A program made the translations under genes and the position numbers. The notes under the pieces were generated by a model. The model searched no databases. It had not been told where the DNA came from and saw only the letters and a list, made by a program, of their open reading frames with translations. Below are positions 8,847 through 19,287 of a stretch of DNA of 40,828 bases, piece by piece. How positions within the stretch are numbered: position 1 is the first letter of the stretch; each line of letters opens with the position of its first letter. Source of the DNA: Collinsella tanakaei (GTDB lineage: Bacteria; Actinomycetota; Coriobacteriia; Coriobacteriales; Coriobacteriaceae); the NCBI RefSeq assembly GCF_016900375.1, contig NZ_JACJKB010000018.1:1-40828 (forward strand), given 5' to 3'.

Positions 8847-11188
<2,342 letters not shown>

Positions 11189-11204
11189 AGGGCTGGTCGC
11201 TCCT

Positions 11205-12809
11205 TTACGCCGTCTCGCCGGCAGCAGGGGTGGCCTGCTGCGCGCGTGCGGACACGAACTGGTTCTTGTACTCGACGATGCCCTGCTCGAGCTTGGCGCC
11301 CAGAGCGTCGTCGATCTTGGCGTCGCCGATCTGCTCCAAGACCTTGGAGTAGGCACCGTTCATGAACGTGATGAGGCCGTTGCGGAACGGGAGCACCTCG
11401 GAAATCTCGAGATCGTCGAGGTAGCCCTTGTTGCCGGCATACAGGACGGTAACCTGATCGGCCACGGTCATGGGATGGAAGCGCTGCTGCTTGAGCAGCT
11501 CGGTCATGCGCGAACCATGGGTGAGCTGCTTTTGCGTGGAGGCGTCCAGGTCGCTGCCGAACTGGGTGAAGCCCTGAAGCTCCTGGTAGCCGGCGAGGTC
11601 GAGGCGCAGGTTGCCCGCGACCTGCTTCATGGCCTTGGTCTGGGCGTCACCACCGACGCGCGACACCGAGATGCCGACGTCGACGGCGGGGCGCTGGCCC
11701 TGGAAGAAGAGATCGCCCTGCAGGTAGATCTGGCCGTCCGTGATGGAGATCACGTTCGTGGGGATGTAGGCCGACACGTCGCCATCCTGCGTCTCGATGA
11801 GCGGCAGGGCGGTCAGCGAGCCGCCGCCGTTCTCGTCGGAGAGCTTGCAGGCGCGCTCGAGCAGGCGCGAATGCAGGTAGAAGATGTCGCCAGGGTAGGC
11901 CTCGCGTCCGGGCGGACGACGCAGCGTCAGCGACATCTGACGGTAGGCGACGGCCTGCTTGGAGAGGTCGTCGTAGACCACGAGCACGTGACCGCCGGGG
12001 TTGGTGGCCGACGCGGGCTCGCCGTCCTCGCCGTTGTACATGAAGAACTCGCCGATCGCGGCACCGGCCATCGGGGCGATGTACTGCATGGGCGCGGAAT
12101 CGGCCGCGGTGGCGGAGACGATGATCGTATAGTCGAGCGCACCGTGGCTCGCCAGGGTCTCGCGGATCGCGGCAACCGTGGAGGCCTTCTGGCCGATGGC
12201 GACGTAGATGCAGACCATGCCCTTACCGCGCTGGTTGATGATCGCGTCGATGGCGATGGCGGTCTTGCCGGTCTTGCGGTCGCCGATGATGAGCTCACGC
12301 TGGCCGCGGCCGATGGGCACCATCGCGTCGATGGCGAGCAGGCCGGTCTGGACGGGCTCACACACGGGCTTGCGCGCGATAACGCCGGGGGCCTTGAACT
12401 CGATGGGACGGCGATGCGTCGCGTTGATGGGGCCCTTGCCGTCGATGGGCTGGCCGAGCGGGTTCACCACGCGACCGAGCATGCCGCGGCCCACGGGGAT
12501 GTCCATGACGCGGCCGGTCGTACGGCAGGTGTCGCCCTCCTTGATGAGCTCGACGTCGCCGAACAGAACGGCGCCGACCTCGTCGCGGTCGAGGTTCTGC
12601 GCCAGACCGTAGACGGTCTTGCCCGTCGAGCTGCTCGTGAACTCGAGCAGCTCGCCCGCCATGGCGCGCTGGAGACCGGCGACATGCGCGATGCCGTCGC
12701 CGACCTCTGCCACGAAGGACACCTCCTGGGTGTCGACCGTAGCGTTGAGGTCAAGGAGGCGCTGTTCCAGGATGCGCTCGATGTTCTGGGCGTTGATTGC
12801 CTCGGACAT
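11205..12809 (-). CDS. atpA: ATP synthase F1 alpha subunit
   Basis: 534-aa non-catalytic nucleotide-binding subunit. Seen: P-loop [13 protein letters not shown], the beta-barrel region ending [17 protein letters not shown], and the C-terminal helical domain with [14 protein letters not shown]. The start is ATG 12809 with GGGAGG 9 bases upstream; an upstream in-frame extension is spurious. The Lys in the third P-loop position (usually Gln) is a minor variation. It begins 5 bases after the atpH stop. Confidence 0.97.
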   Translation of the reverse strand: MSEAINAQNIERILEQRLLDLNATVDTQEVSFVAEVGDGIAHVAGLQRAMAGELLEFTSSSTGKTVYGLAQNLDRDEVGAVLFGDVELIKEGDTCRTTGRVMDIPVGRGMLGRVVNPLGQPIDGKGPINATHRRPIEFKAPGVIARKPVCEPVQTGLLAIDAMVPIGRGQRELIIGDRKTGKTAIAIDAIINQRGKGMVCIYVAIGQKASTVAAIRETLASHGALDYTIIVSATAADSAPMQYIAPMAGAAIGEFFMYNGEDGEPASATNPGGHVLVVYDDLSKQAVAYRQMSLTLRRPPGREAYPGDIFYLHSRLLERACKLSDENGGGSLTALPLIETQDGDVSAYIPTNVISITDGQIYLQGDLFFQGQRPAVDVGISVSRVGGDAQTKAMKQVAGNLRLDLAGYQELQGFTQFGSDLDASTQKQLTHGSRMTELLKQQRFHPMTVADQVTVLYAGNKGYLDDLEISEVLPFRNGLITFMNGAYSKVLEQIGDAKIDDALGAKLEQGIVEYKNQFVSARAQQATPAAGETA

Positions 12810-12814
12810 AGACG

Positions 12815-13288
12815 CTATACCTCCCTCTTCTTCGTATTCTGCGTCATCACCTTGCGCGCGGTCTCGAGCTGCGTACGCACGGAGGCGTCGCGGCGCTGGC
12901 CGCGGGCGGACAGGATGATGCCGCCGATGATCGTGGGGTCGACGTGCTCGATAAGGAACACGGGCGACTCCAGATCGGACTCGCATTTCTGTTTGATCAT
13001 GTCGCGCAGCTCGTCGTCGAGCGGGATGGCGGTCGTCACGTGGACGCCCACGACCTCCTGCTGCTCGTCGACCATGCCGCGATACAGATCGAGGACCTCG
13101 GGAAGCTTGTCGAGATCGCCCTCTTCGGACATCTTGGCGAGGACGGCGACCACCTCGGGCGACGCCTCGGCCTGCGCGATGAGGGGCGCGATGTTCTCGT
13201 AGACGTGGTCTTCGGCCTTGGATGCCTCGAGCAGCGTGCGCGCGTACGTCTCGAGCTTGCGGCTCTCGATGCGGTCGCTACTAGGCAT
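12815..13288 (-). CDS. atpH: ATP synthase F1 delta subunit (OSCP)
   Basis: 157-aa peripheral-stalk subunit linking b to the top of F1. The N-terminal [23 protein letters not shown] and the C-terminal [26 protein letters not shown] are typical. It is slightly shorter than the usual 175-180 aa, mainly in the helical N-terminal domain, where the opening helix starts late. Its start overlaps the last 8 bases of atpF, implying coupled translation. Confidence 0.93.
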   Translation of the reverse strand: MPSSDRIESRKLETYARTLLEASKAEDHVYENIAPLIAQAEASPEVVAVLAKMSEEGDLDKLPEVLDLYRGMVDEQQEVVGVHVTTAIPLDDELRDMIKQKCESDLESPVFLIEHVDPTIIGGIILSARGQRRDASVRTQLETARKVMTQNTKKREV

Positions 13289-13880
13289 GGAGGCTACCCA
13301 CTTCCGCTAGGTACTTCTTGATGATCTCGCGCTGCTTCTCAGGATCGTCGGCGAGGGTCTCGCCCACGATCTTGGAGGCCACGGCGACGGACACCTTGGC
13401 GATGGACTCCGTGGCACCGGCGTAGGCGCGCTGGAGCTCGTCGTCGGCGCGGTCGTGCGCCTTGGAGATGATGTCCTCCGCCTCGGCGTGGGCGTCGGCG
13501 ACGATGCGGGCGCGCTCCTTCTCGGCGTCGGAGCGGGCGGCAAGCACGATGTCGGAGGCCTGACGGCGCGCGTCGGCGATCACCGAGTCGGCCTGGCGGC
13601 GGGTCTCGGCGGCATGCTCACGCGTGGCCTCGGCTTCCTTGATGCTGTCCTCGATCGTCTTCTCGCGCTGCTCGAACATGGCCATAACGCTCGGCCACGC
13701 GAACTTGCACAGCAGCGCCAGAATGATGAGGAAGATCACGAGCGCCGGGATGAACTCTGCAGGCTTGGGGATGAGGATGTCAGCGCCACCGGCGCCGCCC
13801 TCTTCCGCAAACGCCACGGAGGGCACCATGCACGCGGCCGCAGCGAGGGCTGCAGACACACGGATGTGATCAAGTTTCAT
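13281..13880 (-). CDS. atpF: ATP synthase Fo b subunit
   Basis: 199-aa stator subunit. Residues 1-25 form a signal-peptide-like segment (basic start, Ala-rich core, AFA then EE as a likely cleavage site); a membrane helix follows at about residues 44-65 (ALVIFLIILALLCKFAWP), then a long charged coiled coil (about 70-175) and a C-terminal IVGETLADDPEKQREIIKKYL that docks delta. The extra N-terminal segment lengthens it relative to the 156-aa E. coli protein. Confidence 0.94.
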   Translation of the reverse strand: MKLDHIRVSAALAAAACMVPSVAFAEEGGAGGADILIPKPAEFIPALVIFLIILALLCKFAWPSVMAMFEQREKTIEDSIKEAEATREHAAETRRQADSVIADARRQASDIVLAARSDAEKERARIVADAHAEAEDIISKAHDRADDELQRAYAGATESIAKVSVAVASKIVGETLADDPEKQREIIKKYLAEVGSLHA

Positions 13881-13925
13881 GGCTTCTACTCCCTTGGGAC
13901 TGGCTGCATTCCCTGTACGGCGGTC

Positions 13926-14120
13926 TTACTGGACAACCAGGGCAACGACGAAGCCGATCAGGGCCAGAGCCTCTGCGAAAGCGGCGCCCATGATGAAGAC
14001 GGTAAACGCGCGGCCCTGGATCTCGGGCTGGCGCGCCATGGCGGTGGCGCAGCCGTAGGCAGCAAGGCCGATTGCAAGACCAGCACCGATAACACCGAGG
14101 CCGTAACCGATAACTCCCAC
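13926..14120 (-). CDS. atpE: ATP synthase Fo c subunit
   Basis: Rotor-ring proteolipid. A GTG start at 14118-14120 is chosen because AAAGGAGG lies 4 bases upstream; it gives 64 aa, two transmembrane helices and a polar loop (ARQPE). Helix 1 has the Gly-rich packing motif GAGLAIGLAAYG; helix 2 carries the ion-binding Glu at residue 50 (AFAEALALIG). Ala rather than Ser after the Glu, and no Gln in helix 1, argue for protons rather than sodium. An upstream ATG at 14165 would give 79 aa but has no ribosome site and would add a basic, unhelical start. Confidence 0.93.
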   Translation of the reverse strand: MGVIGYGLGVIGAGLAIGLAAYGCATAMARQPEIQGRAFTVFIMGAAFAEALALIGFVVALVVQ

Positions 14121-14138
14121 AATTCCTCCTTTAGTTGC

Positions 14139-14155
14139 ATGCACCCTTCGTGCAT
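14139..14155 (-). promoter_or_regulatory. Small hairpin before the atpE ribosome site
   Basis: ATGCAC / GTGCAT stem with a 5-base loop on the minus strand, ending 8 bases before the AAAGGAGG of atpE. Such leader hairpins may tune the high translation needed for the c ring or protect a processed mRNA end; here that role is inference. Confidence 0.45.
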
Positions 14156-14228
14156 TTGAAAACAACCGTTTATATCAAGCGCGTGTGCGCTCGGTACCGA
14201 ACTGAGATGCGCGCGGCGTGCGCGGGCG

Positions 14229-15029
14229 CTACTCCTCCTCCGTCTCCTCGGCCTCCTGGATGTAGACCGCGGTGAGGATGGTGAAGACGTAGGCCTGGAC
14301 GAACGCCACGAAGATCTCGATGGCGTAGATGACCAGCAGGATGAAGGCGAACAGCACGCCGGGCAGGGCCGCAAGCACATTGGACGCGGTGACCTGCTCG
14401 AGCAGCGGCTGCGCGAACAGCGTGACCATGATGGCGAACGAGCCCATGACGATGTGGCCGGCGAACATGTTGCAGAACAGACGGATGGCCAGCGTGATGG
14501 GGCGCAGGATAGTCGAGATGACCTCGATGATCCAGATGAGCACGTTCAGCGGGAACATGACGCCCTCGGGGGCCAGGCTCTTGAGGTAGCCGATGGGACC
14601 GTGCGTACGGACGCCGCAGGCGATGAAGTAGATGAAGACGACGACGGCGAGCGCGGCGGTGGTGGAGATGGTGCCGGAGCCCGGCTTCATGCCCGGGATG
14701 ACGCCGACGACGTTGTTCGCAAGGATGAAGAAGAACAGCGTGGCGAGGAACGGGAAGTGCTTCTTCCAGTTCTTGCCGATGATCTGCTTGCACACGTCAT
14801 CCTGCACGAACGAGACGCCCCACTCGACCATGTTCATGAACACGCCGTGCGGAACGAGCGACAGACGCTTCACGAACACGAACATGAGGACGAGCAGCAG
14901 CAGCGCCGAGGCGATCAGCCAGAACGTATACTGCGTGAGGCCCATCATGAGGTCGCCCATGACGGGGATGGAATGGAACTCCGAGACGAGGTGGTTGATC
15001 TCGTCGGGAAGCAGTGCGAAAGCGTCCAA
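14229..15029 (-). CDS. atpB: ATP synthase Fo a subunit
   Basis: 266-aa proton-channel subunit with five to six membrane helices. The essential Arg of helix 4 is at residue 183 in LAIRLFCNMFAGHIV; LPFLATLFFF-like and ILANNVVGVIPGMKPGSG sequences match the conserved second and third helices. The start codon is TTG (15027-15029) with AAGGAGGG 8 bases upstream. A 108-base gap separates it from atpE, the largest inside the operon. Confidence 0.96.
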   Translation of the reverse strand: MDAFALLPDEINHLVSEFHSIPVMGDLMMGLTQYTFWLIASALLLLVLMFVFVKRLSLVPHGVFMNMVEWGVSFVQDDVCKQIIGKNWKKHFPFLATLFFFILANNVVGVIPGMKPGSGTISTTAALAVVVFIYFIACGVRTHGPIGYLKSLAPEGVMFPLNVLIWIIEVISTILRPITLAIRLFCNMFAGHIVMGSFAIMVTLFAQPLLEQVTASNVLAALPGVLFAFILLVIYAIEIFVAFVQAYVFTILTAVYIQEAEETEEE

Positions 15030-15056
15030 GACTTAGCCCTCCTTGAATGCTGCGGG

Positions 15057-15347
15057 TCAGCGCCACTTCAGCGCTGTGAACGCCATAAGGGTCAGCATAA
15101 CCACGTATCCTAGCGCCAAACCGATACTGAGGGCAAGGAAAGACTGCGAGATTAACAGCCAGGCAATGCCTTCTGCAACGGTGAGCAGGCCGAATGATGC
15201 GGCGACCGCGAGCGCGCCCCACCGCAGGCCCGGCTGCACGCGGCCGCGGCGCACCAGAAGCATCACGGCGACGAGCGGCGCGAAGCCGACCACGGCGAGC
15301 GCGATTCCGCCGACGAACGGCGCTATGTCGAACGGCAGCTGCAGCAT
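15057..15347 (-). CDS. AtpI-like membrane protein at the head of the atp operon
   Basis: 96 aa with four predicted membrane helices (about residues 7-31, 42-60, 62-80 and 74-92, the last two close together). It occupies the position of atpI/ATP synthase protein I directly before atpB, 27 bases upstream. No sequence motif proves the assignment; size, topology and position support it. AtpI-type proteins help assemble the c ring or import Mg. The ATG has AAGGGA 8 bases upstream. Confidence 0.7.
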   Translation of the reverse strand: MLQLPFDIAPFVGGIALAVVGFAPLVAVMLLVRRGRVQPGLRWGALAVAASFGLLTVAEGIAWLLISQSFLALSIGLALGYVVMLTLMAFTALKWR

Positions 15348-15404
15348 GCGGCGTCCCTTATCGACCGGCTCGCTGGCGGCCGGATACGGTCAGATGGAGT
15401 TCCG

Positions 15405-15410
15405 ATTGTA
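15405..15410 (-). promoter_or_regulatory. Candidate -10 box of the atp operon
   Basis: TACAAT on the minus strand, 57 bases before the first gene's ATG, in the 123-base gap after upp. No convincing -35 hexamer lies 16-18 bases upstream, so this is tentative. Confidence 0.3.
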
Positions 15411-15470
15411 GTCGCTTCCCGTCGCGAAAGGGCCGCACCGGAAAGCGTCACTCTATAGAACGCACACAAG

Positions 15471-16118
15471 TTACAACGTGCCGAAGATGCGGTCGCCCGC
15501 GTCGCCCAGGCCCGGAACGATGTAGGCGTCCTCGTTCAGGCCCTCGTCGACCGAGCAGGTGTAGATATGCACGGCGGGATCGGCCGCGAGCACGCAGGCC
15601 AGGCCCTCGGGGGCAGCGACGATGGACAGGTAGCGCACATCGCGCGCACCCTGGGCACGCAGGTACTGAAGGGCTGCGGCAGCCGATCCGCCCGTCGCGA
15701 GCATAGGATCGACCACAAGGCAGATGCGCTCCGCGATGTCGGACGGGAGCTTCGCGTAGTACTCGTGGGGCTCGTGGGTCGTCTCGTCGCGATACATGCC
15801 CAAATGGCCGATGCGCGCGTCGGGCACGAGGTCGAGCGCGCCCTCCACCATACCCAGGCCCGCGCGCAGGATGGGGATGACAGCGAGCTTGGGCCCGGCA
15901 AGGCGCTTCGCGTCCGTGTCGCCGATGGGCGTGGAGATGCGCACGGTCTCGAGCGGCAGGTCGCGCGTGGCCTCGTAGGTCTCGAGGCGCGCGAGCTCGC
16001 GCACCAGGTCGCGGAACTGCTTGGTCCCCGTCTGCTTGTCGCGCAGGATGGACAGCTTGTGCTGCACCAGCGGATGGTCGACGACCGTGACCCTGCTTGC
16101 ATCGTACGTAACGGACAT
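15471..16118 (-). CDS. upp: Uracil phosphoribosyltransferase
   Basis: Salvage of uracil to UMP using PRPP. 215 aa. Seen: N-terminal [25 protein letters not shown], middle [12 protein letters not shown], the PRPP loop [16 protein letters not shown], and the C-terminal uracil-binding [19 protein letters not shown], all characteristic of Upp. It stands alone between rpiB and the atp operon on the same strand; a repeat and a terminator separate it from rpiB. Confidence 0.97.
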   Translation of the reverse strand: MSVTYDASRVTVVDHPLVQHKLSILRDKQTGTKQFRDLVRELARLETYEATRDLPLETVRISTPIGDTDAKRLAGPKLAVIPILRAGLGMVEGALDLVPDARIGHLGMYRDETTHEPHEYYAKLPSDIAERICLVVDPMLATGGSAAAALQYLRAQGARDVRYLSIVAAPEGLACVLAADPAVHIYTCSVDEGLNEDAYIVPGLGDAGDRIFGTL

Positions 16119-16199
16119 AGCGCCACCTTTCAGCGTTTGGCATTCTTTCTTGCCCTAGTGTACCCACCGGCCGGAAAAATGACCGTTAGGACGGGTGCG

Positions 16200-16232
16200 T
16201 GACAGTTAGGACGGGGCCCAGCCTAACTGTCA
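16200..16232. repeat. REP-like palindrome (GACAGTT type)
   Basis: Perfect 11-bp stem TGACAGTTAGG / CCTAACTGTCA around an 11-base loop. The left part TGACAGTTAGGACGGGG recurs with one change at about 38152, and a partial copy (accgttaggacgggt) lies just upstream at about 16184. Confidence 0.75.
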
Positions 16233-16244
16233 CGCCAAGCAAAG

Positions 16245-16274
16245 GGGGCAGGTTCCTGCAAAGGAGCCTGCCCC
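16245..16274 (-). terminator. rpiB terminator hairpin
   Basis: 12-bp stem GGGGCAGGTTCC / GGAGCCTGCCCC (one wobble) with a 6-base loop, 30 bases beyond the rpiB stop. On the minus strand it is followed by CCTTTGCTT, a weak U tract. Confidence 0.65.
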
Positions 16275-16303
16275 AACCGGACTTTGCGTTTTCAGGTCGA
16301 CGT

Positions 16304-16741
16304 CTAGTCGAGCTTCATGACCTTCGCGACGCGCTCGGCGTGGCGGCCGCCCTCGAACTCGGCGGTCAGGAAGACCTTGATGATGTCCTTGTTGACCTGC
16401 AGGTCGACGAAGCGGCCGGACAGGCAGACGACGTTGCCGTCGTTGTGGCGACGGAACAGGTCGGCGAACTCGGGCGTGGTGATCGAGGACGCGCGGATGC
16501 CGGCGACCTTGTCGGCAGCAAGCGCCATGCCGATGCCCGTGCCGCACACGAGCACACCGCAATCGGCGGTGCCGGAGACCACCATATCGGCAACCTTCTT
16601 GGCGTAGTCGGGATAATCCACGCGGTCGTCGGTGTCCGGCCCGCAGTCGATGGTATCGACCTTGAGCTCGCTGGCCAGATAATCGACAAGCTGCTGCTTC
16701 TGCTCGAATCCCGCATGATCGGACGCAATGGCGACGCGCAT
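16304..16741 (-). CDS. rpiB: Ribose-5-phosphate isomerase B
   Basis: Interconverts ribulose-5-phosphate and ribose-5-phosphate, which feeds PRPP for the pur, upp and car products nearby. 145 aa. Key residues fall at the usual places: D8/H9 (ASDHAG), Cys66 as the catalytic base in GVLVCGTGIGM, and H99 in RRHNDGNVV. It is RpiB rather than the allose or galactose isomerases by overall motif order. It is 48 bases downstream of the glpK stop on the same strand. Confidence 0.95.
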   Translation of the reverse strand: MRVAIASDHAGFEQKQQLVDYLASELKVDTIDCGPDTDDRVDYPDYAKKVADMVVSGTADCGVLVCGTGIGMALAADKVAGIRASSITTPEFADLFRRHNDGNVVCLSGRFVDLQVNKDIIKVFLTAEFEGGRHAERVAKVMKLD

Positions 16742-16789
16742 GGCATGTTCCTCTCTATCGCAAACTGAATCGGGGCCGTGCCCCCGGTC

Positions 16790-18334
16790 TCACTGTATCA
16801 CGGTTCGCGAGCGCGCCACGGCGTCGTGCCAGCCCGACAGGCGATGCGCGATATCCTCGGGGTCGCCCTTCGGCCAGAAGCGCTCGCCCAGGGCGTGATC
16901 GGCCGCAAGCTCGCTGCGATCCTCCCAGAAGCCGACCGCCAGACCCGCCAGGTAGGCGGCACCGAGCGCCGTCGTCTCGACCGCCTCGGTCTGCACGACG
17001 GGAATGCCCAGCAGATCTGCCTGGAATTGCATGATGAAGTCGTTGCGCGAGGCGGCGCCGTCGACCGAGAGCTCCGAGAGCTTCATGCCGGCGTCGGCCT
17101 CCATGGAGCGCAGCACGTCGAAGCTCTGGTAGGCCATCGACTCGCAGGCCGCGCGCACGAGCGTCGCTCGGTCGGAGGCCGCCGTGAGGCCGGTGATGAT
17201 GCCGCGGGCGCTCGGGTCCCACCACGGGGCGCCAAGGCCGCTGAACGCCGGAACGAGGTAGCACTCGTCGTCGGCCGCCGCCGCACGGGCGATCGCGGCC
17301 GTATCGCGGGCATCGGAGATGATTCCCAGCTTGTCACGCAGCCACTGGATGACCGAGCCGGCGTGGAAGATGGAGCCCTCGAGCGCGTAGGAGACCTTCC
17401 CGCCCTCGGCGATGCCGATGGTCGAGATGAGCCCGTTGTCCGAGCGGACGATCTCGTCGCCCGTGTTCATCAGCATGAAGCAGCCGGTTCCGTACGTGTT
17501 CTTGGTGTCGCCGCGCTCGAAGCAGCAGTGGCCGAAGAACGACGCCTGCTGATCGCCCGCCACGCCCGCAATGGGCGGCGTGTGCGTCATGACCTCGCTT
17601 GAGACGAAGCCGAAATCGTCCGAGCTCCAGCGCACCTCGGGAAGCATCGAGCGCGGGATATCGAGCATCTCGAGCAGCTCATCGTCCCATTCGAGCGTGT
17701 TGATGTTGTAGAGCATCGTGCGGCTCGCGTTGGTCATGTCGGTGGCGTACACGAGCCCGCCCGTCAGGTTATAGATGAGCCAGGTATCCACCGTGCCGAA
17801 CATGAGCTCGCCGGCCTCCGCGGCCTCGCGCGCGCCGCTCACGTTGTCGAGGATCCACTTGATCTTCGTGCCGGAGAAATACGGGTCGAGCTTGAGACCC
17901 GTCTTCTCGCGGACCATGTCCTCGTAGCCCTCGGCGATAAGCTCGTCGACGATGGGCGCGGTGCGGCGGCACTGCCAGCCGATGGCGTTGTAGATGGGCT
18001 GGCCGCTATCGCGATCCCACACGATGCAGGTCTCGCGCTGGTTGGAGATGCCGATGGCCGCGATGCGGTCGGAGTGGATACCGCTTTTGAACTGGACCTC
18101 TGCCATCACGGCTATCTGCGAGGCGAGGATCTCCATGGGATCCTGCTCGACCCAACCCGACTGGGGGTACATCGTGTGGATGGGCTTGGACGCCTGGGCG
18201 ACGATGCAGTCGTACTCGTCGACGATAATGGCGCGCACCGACGTGGTGCCCGAATCGAGCGCCATGATGTAGCTGCTGCCGGGAAGGTTCCTGACGCGGT
18301 CGACAAGTCCGATATCGTTCAGTGAATAGGCCAT
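16790..18334 (-). CDS. glpK: Glycerol kinase
   Basis: ATP-dependent phosphorylation of glycerol. 514 aa. Seen: YIMALDSGTTSVRAIIVDE (phosphate 1 motif), QSGWVEQDP, GISNQRET and WQCRRTAP substrate loops, GDQQASFFGHCCFERGDTKNTYGTGCF, and the SVDGAASRND C-terminal signature. The ATG at 18334 is one base after the ywlC stop (TGACATG), so the two are translationally coupled. The N terminus is about 20 residues longer than usual before ALDSGTTS. The His residue phosphorylated by the PTS in low-GC Firmicutes (loop after the CCFERGDTKN block) is not obvious. Confidence 0.96.
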   Translation of the reverse strand: MAYSLNDIGLVDRVRNLPGSSYIMALDSGTTSVRAIIVDEYDCIVAQASKPIHTMYPQSGWVEQDPMEILASQIAVMAEVQFKSGIHSDRIAAIGISNQRETCIVWDRDSGQPIYNAIGWQCRRTAPIVDELIAEGYEDMVREKTGLKLDPYFSGTKIKWILDNVSGAREAAEAGELMFGTVDTWLIYNLTGGLVYATDMTNASRTMLYNINTLEWDDELLEMLDIPRSMLPEVRWSSDDFGFVSSEVMTHTPPIAGVAGDQQASFFGHCCFERGDTKNTYGTGCFMLMNTGDEIVRSDNGLISTIGIAEGGKVSYALEGSIFHAGSVIQWLRDKLGIISDARDTAAIARAAAADDECYLVPAFSGLGAPWWDPSARGIITGLTAASDRATLVRAACESMAYQSFDVLRSMEADAGMKLSELSVDGAASRNDFIMQFQADLLGIPVVQTEAVETTALGAAYLAGLAVGFWEDRSELAADHALGERFWPKGDPEDIAHRLSGWHDAVARSRTVIQ

Positions 18335-18335
18335 G

Positions 18336-19040
18336 TCACAGCCCCTTTTGGTCGAATGTTGAAGCGTTTGCGAGCACCTGTGCGATGCGCTCTGCGGAAA
18401 GCGGCCCCTCGCGGACGATGCGGAAGGTGCCGTCGGCGGCATCGACGATCGTCGAGGCGCCGCTGCATGCGGTCGGACCCGCGTCGATGGCGGCATCCAC
18501 ACCCGCCAGGATGCGCGGCTCGACCTCGTCGAACGAGGCGGGAGCGGGGGCTCCGTGCGTGTTCGCGCTCGTCACGGCGAGCGGCGAGCCGCACGCCCGC
18601 ACGAGAGCTTGGATCACCGGAGACGCCGATGCGCGCAGCGCGACGGTGCCGTCGTCCGCCTGCATGAAGGCGGGCACGGCATCAGACGCCTTCACGATGA
18701 TGGTAAGGGCGCCCGGCCAGCACGCACGCGCCAGGGCATGCGCCTCGGGCGGGACATCCACGCCGTAGGTGTCGAGGTCCTCCTCGCCGGCGACGAGCCA
18801 GGGCACCGTCTGGCGCACATCGCGCCGCTTGAGCGTGAAAATGCGGCCGTAGCCGCTCTGATCAGAAGGCGCGTTTCTGCCTGCGACCTCGGCATACGCG
18901 GCCACGCAGACACCGACGCCGTATACCGTCTCGGTGGGAACAAGGGCGAGTCCCCCTGCACGCAAAACGGCGGCCGCGTCGCACACGGCCAAGGGATGCG
19001 GTTGCGCGGTGCCGCCCGCAACCCGATAGATGCGCTGCAT
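18336..19040 (-). CDS. Sua5/YciO/YrdC/YwlC family threonylcarbamoyl-AMP synthase
   Basis: Makes threonylcarbamoyl-AMP from threonine, bicarbonate and ATP for the t6A37 modification of tRNA. 234 aa, YrdC domain only. Seen: LRAGGLALVPTETVYGVGV (nucleotide and Thr binding), then KRR, WPGALTIIVKASD and ALRASASPVIQALV, SANTHGAPAPASFDEVEPRI and TIVDAADGTFRIVREGPLS. The first basic motif is interrupted by an unusual stretch about residues 42-62. The start is ATG 19040; AAAGGA lies about 11 bases upstream, and an ATG at 19112 would add 24 residues. The pairing with glpK appears to be purely positional. Confidence 0.9.
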   Translation of the reverse strand: MQRIYRVAGGTAQPHPLAVCDAAAVLRAGGLALVPTETVYGVGVCVAAYAEVAGRNAPSDQSGYGRIFTLKRRDVRQTVPWLVAGEEDLDTYGVDVPPEAHALARACWPGALTIIVKASDAVPAFMQADDGTVALRASASPVIQALVRACGSPLAVTSANTHGAPAPASFDEVEPRILAGVDAAIDAGPTACSGASTIVDAADGTFRIVREGPLSAERIAQVLANASTFDQKGL

Positions 19041-19166
19041 AGAGGAATCATCCTTTCCACGATGAAACACGGCGAAACGTTTTACCTTGTGATTGTCGCA
19101 CGCGGCGTGCATGCATATCTCAACCTAGCGGATAAACGGGTTGGCTCTTTCGGCAAAGGGAGACCT

Positions 19167-19250
19167 ATGTGTTGGTTGTATGGCCTGAGACGTCGGGCCG
19201 CACGGCGCGATGCCGTCGTTCAGCTTTTTCGACGCGGTGGCCGTACATGA
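19167..19250 (+). CDS. Orphan 27-codon ORF, leader-peptide-like
   Basis: Short ORF with a good ribosome site (AAAGGGAG, 4 bases before the ATG), encoding 27 residues that open MCWLYGLRRRAARRD and are Arg-rich; the TGA touches the foot of a strong terminator hairpin. The arrangement (ribosome site, tiny ORF, terminator) resembles a leader peptide or a free-standing small protein, but the next gene, prmC, is convergent, so there is no downstream gene to attenuate. No promoter is evident with confidence. Could equally be chance. Confidence 0.4.
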   Translation: MCWLYGLRRRAARRDAVVQLFRRGGRT

Positions 19251-19277
19251 AAACCCCGCCTCTTGAGACGGGGTTTT
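19250..19277. terminator. Bidirectional terminator
   Basis: AAAACCCCG / CGGGGTTTT 9-bp stem with a 10-base loop; T-rich on both strands. It ends prmC on the minus strand (10 bases past its stop) and any plus-strand transcript of the 27-codon ORF. Confidence 0.85.
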
Positions 19278-19287
19278 GGCGTGCAGA

